Assembly: GCF_007830455.1 (NCBI RefSeq)
Contig: NZ_VLLB01000007.1
Span: forward strand, 124,001-188,000
DNA length: 64,000 bases
Direction of reading: 5' to 3'
DNA from: Pseudoduganella lurida
Lineage (GTDB): Bacteria > Pseudomonadota > Gammaproteobacteria > Burkholderiales > Burkholderiaceae_D
The notes under the pieces were generated by a model, which did not search any database, had not been told where the DNA came from, and saw only the letters and a list, made by a program, of their open reading frames with translations. The position numbers were made by a program, and so were the translations under genes. Positions 22,354 through 31,756 of this stretch are shown here, piece after piece; positions within the stretch are counted from its first letter, which is position 1, and each line of letters starts with the position of its first letter.

Positions 22354-23883
22354 ATGGCAGAATTGATGGCATTGCTGTTGAGCTTCCTCAAGGCAATCGG
22401 CAAGTACCGCTGGTACGCGGTGGCAATCACCTGGATCGTGGCTGCCGCCGGCTGGACCATCGTCTACCGGATGCCGAACGACTACCAGGCGTCCGCGCGC
22501 GTGTACGTGGACACGCAGAGCATCCTGAAGCCGCTGCTGGCCAGCATGACGACCTTGCCGAACACGGAACAGCAGGTGATGTTCATGCGCCGCACGCTGA
22601 TCAGCCGGCCGAACGTGGAGAAGGTGCTGCGCATGGTGGATCTGGACCTGCGCGCCCGCAGCGTCAAGGAACACGAGAAGCTCGTCGACGAACTCGTCAA
22701 CCAGATCCGCATTGGCGGCACCGAGCGGGACGACATCTACACGATCTCCTACAGCAATCCGGATCCGAAGCTGGGCAAGGACATCGTGGCCGCGCTGCTG
22801 ACGATCTTCGTCGAGGGCAGCTACGGCAGCAAGCAGCAGGATTCCGGGAAGGCCATCCAGTTCATCGACGACCAGATCCGCATGGTCGAGGAAAAGCTGG
22901 CGGCCGGCGAGAACGCGTTGAAGGAATTCAAGATCCGCCACATGGGCCTGCTGCCGCGCCAGGGCGGCGACTACACCACGGCCTACGGCGAGCTGACCGA
23001 GAAGCTGGGCCAGGCCCGCCTGGAACTGCTGGAAGCGGAAGGAGCGCGCAACGCCGTGCGGCGCCAGATCGCCGGCGATGACATGGCGCCCGTGACGGAC
23101 ACCGACGCGCGCGCGGCCGCCGATCCGGAAACGGATGGCCGCATCGCCACGCTGCAGAAGAACCTGGACCAGCTGCGCATGCAGTTCACCGAAGAGCATC
23201 CGGACATCGTGGCCTCGAAACGCCTGCTGGCGCAGCTGGAAGAACGCCGCAAGGCCGAGGCGAAGAAGCTGCGCGGCGGCGATCCCGGCGCCGGCTACAG
23301 CCCGATGCTGCAGCAATTGAACGTGCAGCTGTCCGTCGAGGAAGCGCGCATCGCCTCGCTGCAGGCGCGGGTAGGCGAATTGTCCGCGCGGCTGGCGCAG
23401 ATGCGCTCCCTCGGCACGCAGGCGCCCGAGGTGGAGGCGCAGCTGGCGCAGCTGAACCGCGACTACGCCATCAACAAGGACAACTACGAGAAGCTGGTGC
23501 AGCGCCGCGAGGCGGCCAAGCTGTCCGGCGACCTGTCCACCGCCACGGACATGCTGACGTTCCGCGTCATCGAACCGCCGGCCGTGCCCAGCGTGCCCGC
23601 CGGACCGAACCGCCCCGGCCTGTATTCGGCGGTGCTGGGCGGCGCGCTGCTGGCCGGGCTGGGCGCGGCGCTGCTGCTCGGCCAGATCCGGCCCACCTTC
23701 CTCAGCCAGCACAGCCTGCGCGAGGCCACGGGCCTGCCCATCCTGGGCAGCATCGCCATGAACTGGACGGACCGGCAGAAGGTGCGCCGCCGCCGCCGCG
23801 TGTACGCGTTCGCTGCCGCGGTGGCCGCGCTGTTCACGGCGTATGGCGGCGTGCTGGCGCTCACGCTGTCCCGGCAGGCCTAG
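22354..23883 (+). CDS. XrtA-system polysaccharide chain-length determinant (Wzz/Wzc N-domain)
   Basis: A 509-residue inner-membrane polysaccharide co-polymerase. The first membrane helix is at about residues 20-38 (WYAVAITWIVAAAGWTIVY). A long periplasmic coiled-coil region follows (EEKLAAGENALKEFKI; ARLELLEAEGARNAVRR). Near residue 410 is the Pro-rich VIEPPAVPSVPAGPNRP motif that precedes the second membrane helix (LYSAVLGGALLAGLGAALLLG); an extra hydrophobic segment ends the protein. It sets polymer length and contacts the tyrosine kinase encoded 15 bp downstream. AAGGCGGG precedes the start. It is the first gene of the core operon. Confidence 0.9.
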   Translation: MAELMALLLSFLKAIGKYRWYAVAITWIVAAAGWTIVYRMPNDYQASARVYVDTQSILKPLLASMTTLPNTEQQVMFMRRTLISRPNVEKVLRMVDLDLRARSVKEHEKLVDELVNQIRIGGTERDDIYTISYSNPDPKLGKDIVAALLTIFVEGSYGSKQQDSGKAIQFIDDQIRMVEEKLAAGENALKEFKIRHMGLLPRQGGDYTTAYGELTEKLGQARLELLEAEGARNAVRRQIAGDDMAPVTDTDARAAADPETDGRIATLQKNLDQLRMQFTEEHPDIVASKRLLAQLEERRKAEAKKLRGGDPGAGYSPMLQQLNVQLSVEEARIASLQARVGELSARLAQMRSLGTQAPEVEAQLAQLNRDYAINKDNYEKLVQRREAAKLSGDLSTATDMLTFRVIEPPAVPSVPAGPNRPGLYSAVLGGALLAGLGAALLLGQIRPTFLSQHSLREATGLPILGSIAMNWTDRQKVRRRRRVYAFAAAVAALFTAYGGVLALTLSRQA

Positions 23884-23898
23884 AAAGCAGGTGACCAC

Positions 23899-24774
23899 GT
23901 GAGCATCATCGAGAAAGCCGCCAGCCGCATCGCCCGTCCGCCCCGGGCAGCGGACGACGTGGCGTTGCCACCGGCACCGGCCCCGGTGCAGCCGCCGGCC
24001 GACATGCTGTCCAATCCGGACCCGGCCGAAGCCTTCGGTCCACGCCGGCAGGGCCGGGGCGTCGAGCTGGACCTGGCGCGCATGCACGAAGCGGGCCTCG
24101 TCACGGCCGCCGGCGGGCGCACCGGCCTGGTCGAGGATTTCCGCATCATCAAGCGGCCCCTGATCAAGCGCGCGTTCGGGCCGCGCAAGCCGGATGCCAA
24201 TCCGGGCAACCTGATCATGATCACCAGCTCGCTGCCGGGCGAGGGCAAGACGTTCACGTCGATCAACCTGGCAATGAGCATCGCGATGGAGCTGGACCAC
24301 ACAGTGCTGCTGGTGGATGCGGACGTGGCGCGCCCGTCGGTGCTGCGCACGCTGGGCCTGCCGCCGCAGCGGGGGCTGATGGACATCCTGCTGGACGACG
24401 GGCTGGACATGGCGGACGTGCTGCTGCGCACGAATGTCAACACCTTGTCGATCCTGCCGGCCGGCTCGTCGAATCCGCGCGCCACGGAGCTGCTGGCCAG
24501 CCAGGCGATGTCCACGCTCGTGCTGGAAATCGCCCACCGCTACCGGGACCGCATCGTCATCTTCGATTCGCCGCCGCTGCTGCTCACCAGCGAGGCGCAC
24601 GTGCTGGCCAGCCACATGGGGCAGATCGTCGTCGTCGTCGAGTCGGAGAAGACCACCCAGCATGCCGTGCTGGCCGCGCTGGCCCAGCTGGAAGGCTGCA
24701 GCAACGTCAACCTGGTGTACAACAAGTCGCGCGAGGCGGCCTCCACCAGCAAGTACGATTATCACTATGGCTAG
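23899..24774 (+). CDS. XrtA-associated tyrosine autokinase
   Basis: A 291-residue bacterial tyrosine kinase of the CpsD/Wzc cytoplasmic-domain type. Walker A is SSLPGEGKT (Lys117), Walker A' is VLLVDADVARP, and Walker B is IVIFDSPPLLL. The C-terminus carries the Tyr cluster YDYHY that is autophosphorylated. The N-terminal 75 residues are Pro/Ala-rich. GTG start. It acts with the chain-length protein upstream and would be dephosphorylated by the LMW-PTP at 4564-5190. It overlaps the next gene by 8 bp. Confidence 0.9.
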   Translation: MSIIEKAASRIARPPRAADDVALPPAPAPVQPPADMLSNPDPAEAFGPRRQGRGVELDLARMHEAGLVTAAGGRTGLVEDFRIIKRPLIKRAFGPRKPDANPGNLIMITSSLPGEGKTFTSINLAMSIAMELDHTVLLVDADVARPSVLRTLGLPPQRGLMDILLDDGLDMADVLLRTNVNTLSILPAGSSNPRATELLASQAMSTLVLEIAHRYRDRIVIFDSPPLLLTSEAHVLASHMGQIVVVVESEKTTQHAVLAALAQLEGCSNVNLVYNKSREAASTSKYDYHYG

Positions 24775-26308
24775 AGCGTCGTCCCGCCGCAGGCTGCCGC
24801 TGCTGGGGCCGGTGTTCGTGCTGGCGCTGCTGCCCGGCGCCGTGCGTGCGGCGTGGCAGATCTCGCCCTCGCTGGAGCTGCGCGAAACCTGGTCGGACAA
24901 TGCCGGCCTGCGCGCCGACGGCCAGAAGGAAAGCCGCTTCATCACCTCCGTCACGCCCGGCATCACGGCGACGAACAACACGCCGCGCTTCCAGTTCTCT
25001 GCCTCCTACCGCCTGAATGCCTTTGCCTACTCGGATGACCGCGTGACCGGTACGGACCGCTTCAACAGCAGCCTGAGCGCCACGGCGCGCGGCGAGCTGC
25101 TGAGCGACCTGCTGTTCTTCGATGCGCAGGCCGGCATCAGCCAGACGCCCGTCTCCGCGTTCGGTCCGGTCAGCGACAGTCCGTATTCGGATGCCAACCG
25201 CAGCGAGGTGCGCACCTGGCGCGTGGCACCCTACCTGCGGCACACCTTCGGCGGTTTCGCCAGCGCCGAGCTGCATTATTCCCACTCCGTCGTCGATGCC
25301 GACCAGGAAGGCTTCGGCCGCAGCGTTGCGGACGATCTCCGCCTGGCCGTCAGCAGCGGGCAGTCGTTCCGCACAGTGGGCTGGGCGCTGGACCTGGACC
25401 GCGAGAAGATCGACGACACCATTGCACCGGCCTCGATCAACAGCCGCGCGCTGGCGTCGCTGCGCTACATACTGACTTCCCAACTGAGCCTGACCGCCAC
25501 GGGCGGCTACGACAAGTTCGACTACGAGCAGGCCGGCGAAGCGACGAAGGGCGCGTCCTGGTCGGCCGGTTTCGCCTGGACGCCCAGCAGCCGCACCAGC
25601 CTGCGCGCCTCCGCCGGCAAGCGCTACTACGGCAACAGCTACTTCCTTGCCGCCACGCACCGCAGCCGCAATACGGTCTGGAGCATCAACTACAGCGACG
25701 ACGTCACCACCAGCCGCAGCAGCTTCCTGCTGCCTTCCGCGGTCGATACGGCGGCCATGCTGAACCAGATGTTCCTGCCGAATTACCCCGACCCGGTCCT
25801 GCGCGCCATTGCCGTGGCCGCCTATATCCGCGCGCTGAACCTGCCGCCCACGCTGCCGAACAGCATCAATTACTTCAGCAACCGCTACATGCTGCAGCGC
25901 CAGTTTAATGCCTCGGTGGCACTGCGCACGGCGCGCACGACGACCATGGCCACCCTGTACCGGCTGCGGCGCGAGGCCCTGTCCCGGCTGCAGTACGACA
26001 GCGCCCTGCTGGGCAGCGGCGTGCAGAACATCAACGACAGCACGGACCAGACGGGGCTGGCGCTGATGCTGGACTACCGCCTCAGCGCGCGCACCAATGC
26101 CGCCGTCTCCGCCACGCTGGCCCGCAACGAGTCGCGCAGCACCGGCCTGCGCCAGAACAACCGCCAGTACCGCGCCTACATCGCGCGCACCTTCAGCCAG
26201 AAGCTGGCCGGCAGCGTGGAAGTGCGCCGCAACCAGGGCGGGCTGTCGCTGGAGGACCGGTCCTATACGGAAAACACGGTGGCAGCCTCGCTGTCGATGC
26301 GGTTCTGA
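24767..26308 (+). CDS. Outer-membrane beta-barrel, PEP-CTERM system-associated (TIGR03016 type)
   Basis: A 513-residue exported protein. After a signal peptide (LPLLGPVFVLALLPGAVRA) it begins WQISPSLELRETWSDNAGL, a start typical of these barrel proteins, and continues with alternating amphipathic strands to a terminal aromatic (VAASLSMRF), the usual signal for outer-membrane insertion. The start at 24767 was chosen for the 8-bp overlap with the kinase gene and the resulting signal peptide. It is a regular member of XrtA polysaccharide operons and probably forms an outer-membrane conduit. Confidence 0.88.
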   Translation: MARASSRRRLPLLGPVFVLALLPGAVRAAWQISPSLELRETWSDNAGLRADGQKESRFITSVTPGITATNNTPRFQFSASYRLNAFAYSDDRVTGTDRFNSSLSATARGELLSDLLFFDAQAGISQTPVSAFGPVSDSPYSDANRSEVRTWRVAPYLRHTFGGFASAELHYSHSVVDADQEGFGRSVADDLRLAVSSGQSFRTVGWALDLDREKIDDTIAPASINSRALASLRYILTSQLSLTATGGYDKFDYEQAGEATKGASWSAGFAWTPSSRTSLRASAGKRYYGNSYFLAATHRSRNTVWSINYSDDVTTSRSSFLLPSAVDTAAMLNQMFLPNYPDPVLRAIAVAAYIRALNLPPTLPNSINYFSNRYMLQRQFNASVALRTARTTTMATLYRLRREALSRLQYDSALLGSGVQNINDSTDQTGLALMLDYRLSARTNAAVSATLARNESRSTGLRQNNRQYRAYIARTFSQKLAGSVEVRRNQGGLSLEDRSYTENTVAASLSMRF

Positions 26309-26323
26309 TACGGCGGAGCATTC

Positions 26324-27334
26324 ATGTACGAAACCTACTACGGACTGCGCGAGAAACCGTTCCGGCTGCGGCCCGACCCGCAGTTCTTCTTCGGCAGCAG
26401 GGGCCACAAGCGGGCGATGGCCTACCTGGAATACGGGCTGGCGCAGGGCGAGGGCTTCATCGTCATCACCGGCGACGTGGGTGCGGGCAAGACGACGCTG
26501 GTGCGCAAGCTGCTGCACCAGATCGCCTCGGACAGCATCGTGGCGGCGCACATCGTCAACACGCACCTGGAGGCGGACGATATCGTGCGCGGCGTGGTCG
26601 CCGCGTTCGGGCTGCCGTTCGAGGACAGTGCCAGCAAGACCACGCTGCTGGCCCGGCTGGAAACGTTCCTGCATGGTTGCGAGGAAGGCGGAAAGCGTGC
26701 CCTGCTGGTGGTTGACGAAGCGCAGAACCTGACGCCGAGGGTGGTGGAAGAATTGCGCATGCTGTCCAATTTCCAGCGCGGCGACCGGCCATTGCTGCAA
26801 ACATTTTTACTGGGCCAGCCGGAATTTCGCGCCACGCTGCACAGCCCCGATATGGCCCAGCTGCGCCAGCGCGTCATCGCAACGTACCACCTGGGGCCGA
26901 TGGACGAGCCGGAAACCCGGGCCTACATCGAACACCGCCTGCGCACGGTCGGCTGGGAAGGGGATCCGGCCATCACGCCGGCGGCCTTCGCGGCGATTTA
27001 CCAGTTCACGGGAGGCGTACCCCGCAAGACCAACCACCTGTGCGACCGGCTGATGCTGATGGGCTTCCTCGAAGAACTGCATGCATTCACGGCCGCCGAG
27101 GTGGACGCCGTCATCGGCGACATCGGGCAGGAGTTCACCCCGCCCGTGGCCGTGGCGACCCTGGCCGGCGATGCCGGCCTGCAGACGACCGACACCTTGC
27201 CTGCCAGCGGAAACCCCGACGTGATGGACGAGCGCATGCTGCGGCTGGAAAAATCGATGGGCTCCGTCCTGTCGATCCTCAAGCGCATGGTCAGCACCCC
27301 GGCCGGGCCGATCGACAGCAGCGAGCAACCATGA
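26324..27334 (+). CDS. XrtA-associated ATPase (ExeA/GspA-like AAA)
   Basis: A 336-residue AAA protein. It opens MYETYYGLREKPFRLRPDPQFFFGS, characteristic of ExeA-type ATPases; Walker A GDVGAGKTT (Lys56) and Walker B LLVVDEAQNL follow, then the sensor-like region QFTGGVPRKTNHLCDR. No membrane segment is obvious. In XrtA loci this ATPase always accompanies the barrel protein and probably powers or gates export. ATGA overlap with the epimerase gene shows coupling. Confidence 0.9.
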   Translation: MYETYYGLREKPFRLRPDPQFFFGSRGHKRAMAYLEYGLAQGEGFIVITGDVGAGKTTLVRKLLHQIASDSIVAAHIVNTHLEADDIVRGVVAAFGLPFEDSASKTTLLARLETFLHGCEEGGKRALLVVDEAQNLTPRVVEELRMLSNFQRGDRPLLQTFLLGQPEFRATLHSPDMAQLRQRVIATYHLGPMDEPETRAYIEHRLRTVGWEGDPAITPAAFAAIYQFTGGVPRKTNHLCDRLMLMGFLEELHAFTAAEVDAVIGDIGQEFTPPVAVATLAGDAGLQTTDTLPASGNPDVMDERMLRLEKSMGSVLSILKRMVSTPAGPIDSSEQP

Positions 27335-28482
27335 GCCAGACCATGACGCACAGCAGCGCTTCACCCGCCGTCCACCGCATCCTGTGCGTCGTGGGCGCGC
27401 GGCCCAATTTCATGAAGATGGCGCCCGTCATGGCCGCGCTGGCCGCATTGCCGGGCATCGAAGGCAAGCTGGTGCATACGGGCCAGCACTACGACGTGAC
27501 GATGAACCACCAGTACTTCCAGGCGCTCGGCATCGCGGCGCCGGACATCAACCTGGAAGTGGGCAGCGGCAGCCATGCCCAGCAGACGGCCCAGGTGATG
27601 CGCCGGTTCGAGCCCGCGCTGGACGAACTGGCGCCGGCCGCCGTGCTGGTGGTGGGCGACGTCAATTCCACGCTGGCCTGCGCACTGGTGGCCGCCAAGC
27701 GGGGCGTGCCAGTCATCCACGTGGAAGCGGGCCTGCGCAGCTTCGACCGGGCGATGCCGGAAGAGATCAATCGGGTACTCACGGACCAGCTGTCCGACCT
27801 GCTGTTCACCACCGAGGAGAGCGGCCGCGCCAACCTGCTGAAGGAAGGCATTGCCGAAGAGCGCATCCACTTCGTCGGCAACGTGATGATCGATACGCTG
27901 CGCCTGAACCTGCCGCGCGCCGTGCCTGTCGGCCGCATCGCCGCCGATGCCGGCCGGCCCGGGTTCGCGGCTGGGGGCCACGCCGTGCTGACCTTGCACC
28001 GCCCGGCCAATGTCGACGATGCGCAGGTGCTGCGCCGCTTGCTGGAAACGGTGGCGCAGATCAGCGACCGCGTGCCCGTCCTCTTTCCCGTCCATCCGCG
28101 CACCCGCGCCGCCATCGAGCGCTTCGGGCTGATGCCGCTGCTGGACCGGCCGGCGATCCTGCTGCTGCCGCCGCTGGGCTACCTGGAGATGCTGGGCCTG
28201 ATGCGGGATGCCCGCGTGGTGCTCACCGACTCCGGCGGCATCCAGGAGGAGACCACGGCGCTGGGCACGCCCTGCATCACGCTGCGCCAGAATACCGAGC
28301 GGCCGATCACCGTCGACGAAGGCACCAACACCATCGCCGGCAGCGACCCGGCCGTCATCCTCGCCGCCTTCGACAGCGTGCTGGCCGGGGCCGGCAAGGC
28401 GGGGCGCATCCCGCATTTCTGGGATGGCCGCGCGGCCGAGCGCATCGCCTTCATCGTGCGCGACTGGCTCGTGCAGCGCTAG
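27331..28482 (+). CDS. wecB: UDP-N-acetylglucosamine 2-epimerase (non-hydrolysing)
   Basis: A 383-residue WecB enzyme that interconverts UDP-GlcNAc and UDP-ManNAc in the cytoplasm. Family motifs are VVGARPNFMKMAP, the TGQHYD segment, VVGDVNST, HVEAGLRSFD, PEEINRVLTDQLSDLLF, and near the end LTDSGGIQEETTALGTPCITLRQNTERP with EGTNTIAG. The start at 27331 overlaps the ATPase stop (ATGA). It shows that the polymer probably contains ManNAc or a derivative. Confidence 0.92.
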   Translation: MSQTMTHSSASPAVHRILCVVGARPNFMKMAPVMAALAALPGIEGKLVHTGQHYDVTMNHQYFQALGIAAPDINLEVGSGSHAQQTAQVMRRFEPALDELAPAAVLVVGDVNSTLACALVAAKRGVPVIHVEAGLRSFDRAMPEEINRVLTDQLSDLLFTTEESGRANLLKEGIAEERIHFVGNVMIDTLRLNLPRAVPVGRIAADAGRPGFAAGGHAVLTLHRPANVDDAQVLRRLLETVAQISDRVPVLFPVHPRTRAAIERFGLMPLLDRPAILLLPPLGYLEMLGLMRDARVVLTDSGGIQEETTALGTPCITLRQNTERPITVDEGTNTIAGSDPAVILAAFDSVLAGAGKAGRIPHFWDGRAAERIAFIVRDWLVQR

Positions 28483-28492
28483 GGGAAAGACG

Positions 28493-29398
28493 ATGGACGC
28501 GCCCGCACCGCATCTGCCGCTTCAAGCATTGGGCCAAGCATCGGGCCACACCGCGGGTGCGGTGGTGCGCAACGCGATGACGGTCGATGTCGAGGATTAT
28601 TTCCAGGTATCCGCCTTCGCACCCTACATCGCGCGCGACAGCTGGCCGCAACGTGAATGCCGCGTCGAAGCCAATGTGGAGCGCCTCCTCGCCATCCTGG
28701 CCGAAAGCGGCGCGCACGCCACCTTCTTCACCCTCGGATGGATCGCCGAACGGTATCCAGCGCTGGTACGGCAGATCGTCGCCGCCGGGCACGAGCTGGC
28801 CAGCCACGGCTACGGCCACCTGCGCGCCTCGGACCAGACGCGCGAGCAGTTCCGCGACGATGTCACGCGCAGCAAGGCCATCCTGGAAGCGCTGGGCGGC
28901 CAGCCCGTGCTCGGCTACCGGGCGCCCAGCTTCTCGATCGGCCCCGGCAACCTGTGGGCGCTGGACGTGCTGCGCGAGGCGGGCTACCGCTACAGCTCCT
29001 CGATCTACCCGATCGTCCATGACCATTACGGCATGCCCGGGGCGCCCCGGTTCGCATTCCGTCCGAACGGTCCGGATGGCCTGCTGGAAGTGCCCATCAC
29101 CACGGTGCGGCTGCGGGAACGCAACCTGCCGGCCGGCGGTGGCGGCTATTTCCGGCTGCTGCCGTATGCCCTGTCGCGCCGGCTCATGCGCCGCGTGAAC
29201 CGGGTCGACGGCCAGCCGGCGATCTTCTACTGCCACCCTTGGGAATTGGATCCGGATCAGCCGCGCATCGCCGGCATCGGCATGAAGACGCGCTTCCGCC
29301 ACTACGTCAACCTGGGTCGCATGGAACGCCGCCTGCGCGCCCTGACGCGCGACTTCGCGTGGGACCGCATGGACCGCATCTTCCTGGAGCGCACGTGA
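28493..29398 (+). CDS. XrtA-system polysaccharide deacetylase (TIGR03006 type)
   Basis: A 301-residue NodB-fold deacetylase. Motifs in order: MTVDVEDYFQVSAF (catalytic and metal Asp), HATFFTLGWIAERYP, ELASHGYGHL (metal-binding His pair), GYRAPSFSI, and the C-terminal YCHPWELDPDQPR. No signal peptide. AGGGGAAAGACG precedes the start. It overlaps the FemAB gene by GTGA. It presumably removes acetyl groups from hexosamine units of the XrtA polysaccharide. Confidence 0.9.
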   Translation: MDAPAPHLPLQALGQASGHTAGAVVRNAMTVDVEDYFQVSAFAPYIARDSWPQRECRVEANVERLLAILAESGAHATFFTLGWIAERYPALVRQIVAAGHELASHGYGHLRASDQTREQFRDDVTRSKAILEALGGQPVLGYRAPSFSIGPGNLWALDVLREAGYRYSSSIYPIVHDHYGMPGAPRFAFRPNGPDGLLEVPITTVRLRERNLPAGGGGYFRLLPYALSRRLMRRVNRVDGQPAIFYCHPWELDPDQPRIAGIGMKTRFRHYVNLGRMERRLRALTRDFAWDRMDRIFLERT

Positions 29399-30486
29399 GT
29401 ACCGTCATCGACAGCGGCCTGGCGAGCATCGATGCGGCGGCCGCGCCATTGTCGGTGCGCCTGCTGGGAACCGATGCGGCCGACCGCGCGCGCTGGGATG
29501 CGTTCGTGAATGCCTGCCCGGAAGCGACCTTCTTCCACCGCGCCGGCTGGCAGCGCGTGATCGAAGCGGCATTCGGTCACCGCACCTATTTCTACCTGGC
29601 CGAGCGGGACGGCCGGATCGAAGGCGTGCTGCCGCTGGCGCGCATCCGCAGCCGGCTGTTCGGCGATGCGCTGATCGCCTTGCCCTTCTGCGTGTATGGC
29701 GGCATCGCGGCGCAAACGCAAGAGGCCCGCACGGCACTCGATGCCGAGGCCATCAAGCTGGCGCAGGCGTTGAACACGGGCCACCTGGAGTACCGCAACT
29801 TCACCGCGGCGCAACCGGACGATGCGGCCTGGCTCACGAAAGACCTGTATGCCACCTTCCGCAAGGCGATCGGACCGGACGACGAAGCCAACCTGAACGC
29901 CATCCCCCGCAAGCAGCGCGCGATGGTCCGCAAAGGCATCAAGCTGGGTCTTGCTGGCGCGGTGGATGACGACGTGGAGCGCTTCTTCACCGCTTACGCC
30001 AGCAGCGTGCACCGCCTGGGCACGCCGGTGTTCCCGAAGCGCTATTTCGCGCTGCTGCAGCAGGAATTCGGCGCCGACTGCGAGGTGCGCGTGATCACGC
30101 AGAACGGCAAGCTGGTGGCCGGCGTGCTTAGCTTCTTCTTCCGCGACGAGGTGCTGCCGTACTACGGCGGCGGACTGCCGATCGCGCGCGACGTGGCCGG
30201 CAATGACTTCATGTACTGGAACCTGATGCAGGCTGCGGCGGCGCGTGCCTGCCGTCTGTTCGACTTCGGCCGCAGCAAGCGGGGCACGGGTGCCTTCGAC
30301 TTCAAGAAAAACTGGGGCTTCACGGCCCAGCCGCTGCCCTATGCGTATCGCCTGATCCGGTCGCAGGACCTGCCGGACGTGAATCCCCTCAATCCGAAGT
30401 ACCGGCTGTTCATCCGGCTGTGGCAAATGCTGCCGCTGGCGCTGGCAAATGCGCTGGGACCGCACATCGTCAAGGACCTGGGGTAG
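29395..30486 (+). CDS. FemAB-family protein, XrtA/PEP-CTERM-associated
   Basis: A 363-residue GNAT-fold protein of the FemAB/peptidyltransferase-like family. ATFFHRAGWQRVIEAAFGH and the C-terminal GNDFMYWNLMQAAAARACRLFDFGRSKRGTGAFDFKKNWG block are the recognisable parts; the RSKRGTGAFDFKKNWG-like stretch is nearly invariant in this XrtA subfamily. FemAB enzymes add aminoacyl groups from aminoacyl-tRNA. Here an amino acid may be added to the glycan or to PEP-CTERM proteins; unproven. GTG start in overlap with the deacetylase. Confidence 0.88.
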   Translation: MSTVIDSGLASIDAAAAPLSVRLLGTDAADRARWDAFVNACPEATFFHRAGWQRVIEAAFGHRTYFYLAERDGRIEGVLPLARIRSRLFGDALIALPFCVYGGIAAQTQEARTALDAEAIKLAQALNTGHLEYRNFTAAQPDDAAWLTKDLYATFRKAIGPDDEANLNAIPRKQRAMVRKGIKLGLAGAVDDDVERFFTAYASSVHRLGTPVFPKRYFALLQQEFGADCEVRVITQNGKLVAGVLSFFFRDEVLPYYGGGLPIARDVAGNDFMYWNLMQAAAARACRLFDFGRSKRGTGAFDFKKNWGFTAQPLPYAYRLIRSQDLPDVNPLNPKYRLFIRLWQMLPLALANALGPHIVKDLG

Positions 30487-30490
30487 CGCC

Positions 30491-31756
30491 ATGGCAGAAA
30501 TGAGCGATCTGCTGCTGCTGGTGCACCGCATCCCCTATCCACCCAACAAGGGCGACAAGATCCGCTCGTGGCAGCTGCTGAAGCACCTGGCGGCGCGCTA
30601 CAGGGTGCACCTGGCCACCTTCGTCGACGAACCGGCCGACTGGCAATACGTGGCGCAGGTGCGCAAGCTGTGCGCCTCGTGCCATGTGGCGGCGCTCAAT
30701 CCTCGGCAAGCGCGCCTTCGCAGCCTGCGCGCGCTGCTGGCCAACCGCGCCATGTCGCTGGACTACTACGCCGATGGCGCCACCCGCGCCTGGGTGCGCC
30801 GCACGATGGACGACCATCCCGTGGGCCGCATCGTCGTGTTCTCCACGCCGATGGCGCAGTATGCCCAGGGCTGGCCGGCCGCGCGCTGCATCGTCGACCT
30901 GTGCGACGTCGATTCTGAAAAATGGCGGCAGTACGCGCAGCAGCAGGCCGGCCCGGCGCGCCTGCTGTACGCGTACGAGGCGGAGCGCCTGCTGCGCTAC
31001 GAGCGCCAGGTGGCGGCGGCGTGCGATGCGGCGCTGTTCGTGTCCGCGCCGGAAGCGGCGCTGTTCCAGAAGCTGGCGCCGGAAAGCGCCGGCCACACGG
31101 GCTGGTACGGCAACGGCGTCGATACCGATTACTTCACGCCGGCGACCGTGTATGCCAATCCCTATGCGTCCGGCGAGCGGGTGCTGGTGTTCTGCGGCTC
31201 GATGGACTACTGGCCCAATGGCGACGCGGTGCAGTGGTTCGCGCGCGAGGTGCTGCCCCTGGTGCGGGCCCGGCAGCCGGCGGTACGCTTCTGCATCGTC
31301 GGTGCCCGGCCAACCGCCGAAGTCCAGGCGCTGGGCAGGCTGCCCGGCGTGAGCGTCACCGGTACCGTGCCGGACGTGCGGCCCTACGTGGCACGCGCCG
31401 CATTGTCGGTAGCACCCCTGCGCGTGGCACGGGGCATCCAGAACAAGGTGCTCGAAGCGATGGCGATGGGAAAAGCGGTCATTGCCAGCCCGCAGGCGCT
31501 GGAGGGCATCGATGCCGTCAACGGCAGCGAAATCCTGTGCGCGGCCGGCGCCACCGACTGGGCGCAACGCATCCTGGCCGCGCTGGCCGATGACGGCGGC
31601 CGCATGGCGATCGGCATGGCGGCCCGCACCCGCGTGGTGGCTTCCTACGGCTGGGATGCCCGCCTCGCGCCGCTCGATGCGCTGCTGGAGGGGCCACGCC
31701 GGCAGGCCGCAGCGCTCAGCGCTGCAGGCGAAACCGCCAGATGGAACCGGGCATGA
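30491..31756 (+). CDS. XrtA-system glycosyltransferase (TIGR03087 type)
   Basis: A 421-residue GT-B glycosyltransferase. It begins with LLLVHRIPYPPNKGDKIRSW, distinctive of this XrtA-associated branch. The C-terminal nucleotide-sugar domain shows VFCGSMDYWPNGDAV, VTGTVPDVRPYVARA and the family 1/4 motif GIQNKVLEAMAMGKAVIASPQALEG. The start at 30491 gives the short N-terminus usual for the family; an ATG 9 bp later is possible. It overlaps the exosortase start by ATGA. Confidence 0.9.
   Translation: MAEMSDLLLLVHRIPYPPNKGDKIRSWQLLKHLAARYRVHLATFVDEPADWQYVAQVRKLCASCHVAALNPRQARLRSLRALLANRAMSLDYYADGATRAWVRRTMDDHPVGRIVVFSTPMAQYAQGWPAARCIVDLCDVDSEKWRQYAQQQAGPARLLYAYEAERLLRYERQVAAACDAALFVSAPEAALFQKLAPESAGHTGWYGNGVDTDYFTPATVYANPYASGERVLVFCGSMDYWPNGDAVQWFAREVLPLVRARQPAVRFCIVGARPTAEVQALGRLPGVSVTGTVPDVRPYVARAALSVAPLRVARGIQNKVLEAMAMGKAVIASPQALEGIDAVNGSEILCAAGATDWAQRILAALADDGGRMAIGMAARTRVVASYGWDARLAPLDALLEGPRRQAAALSAAGETARWNRA

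Noticed and set aside
22300-24981. 893-residue open frame on the - strand opposite the chain-length and kinase genes
   Set aside because: Low-complexity Arg/Gln/Leu-rich translation without motifs; the + strand genes are well supported.
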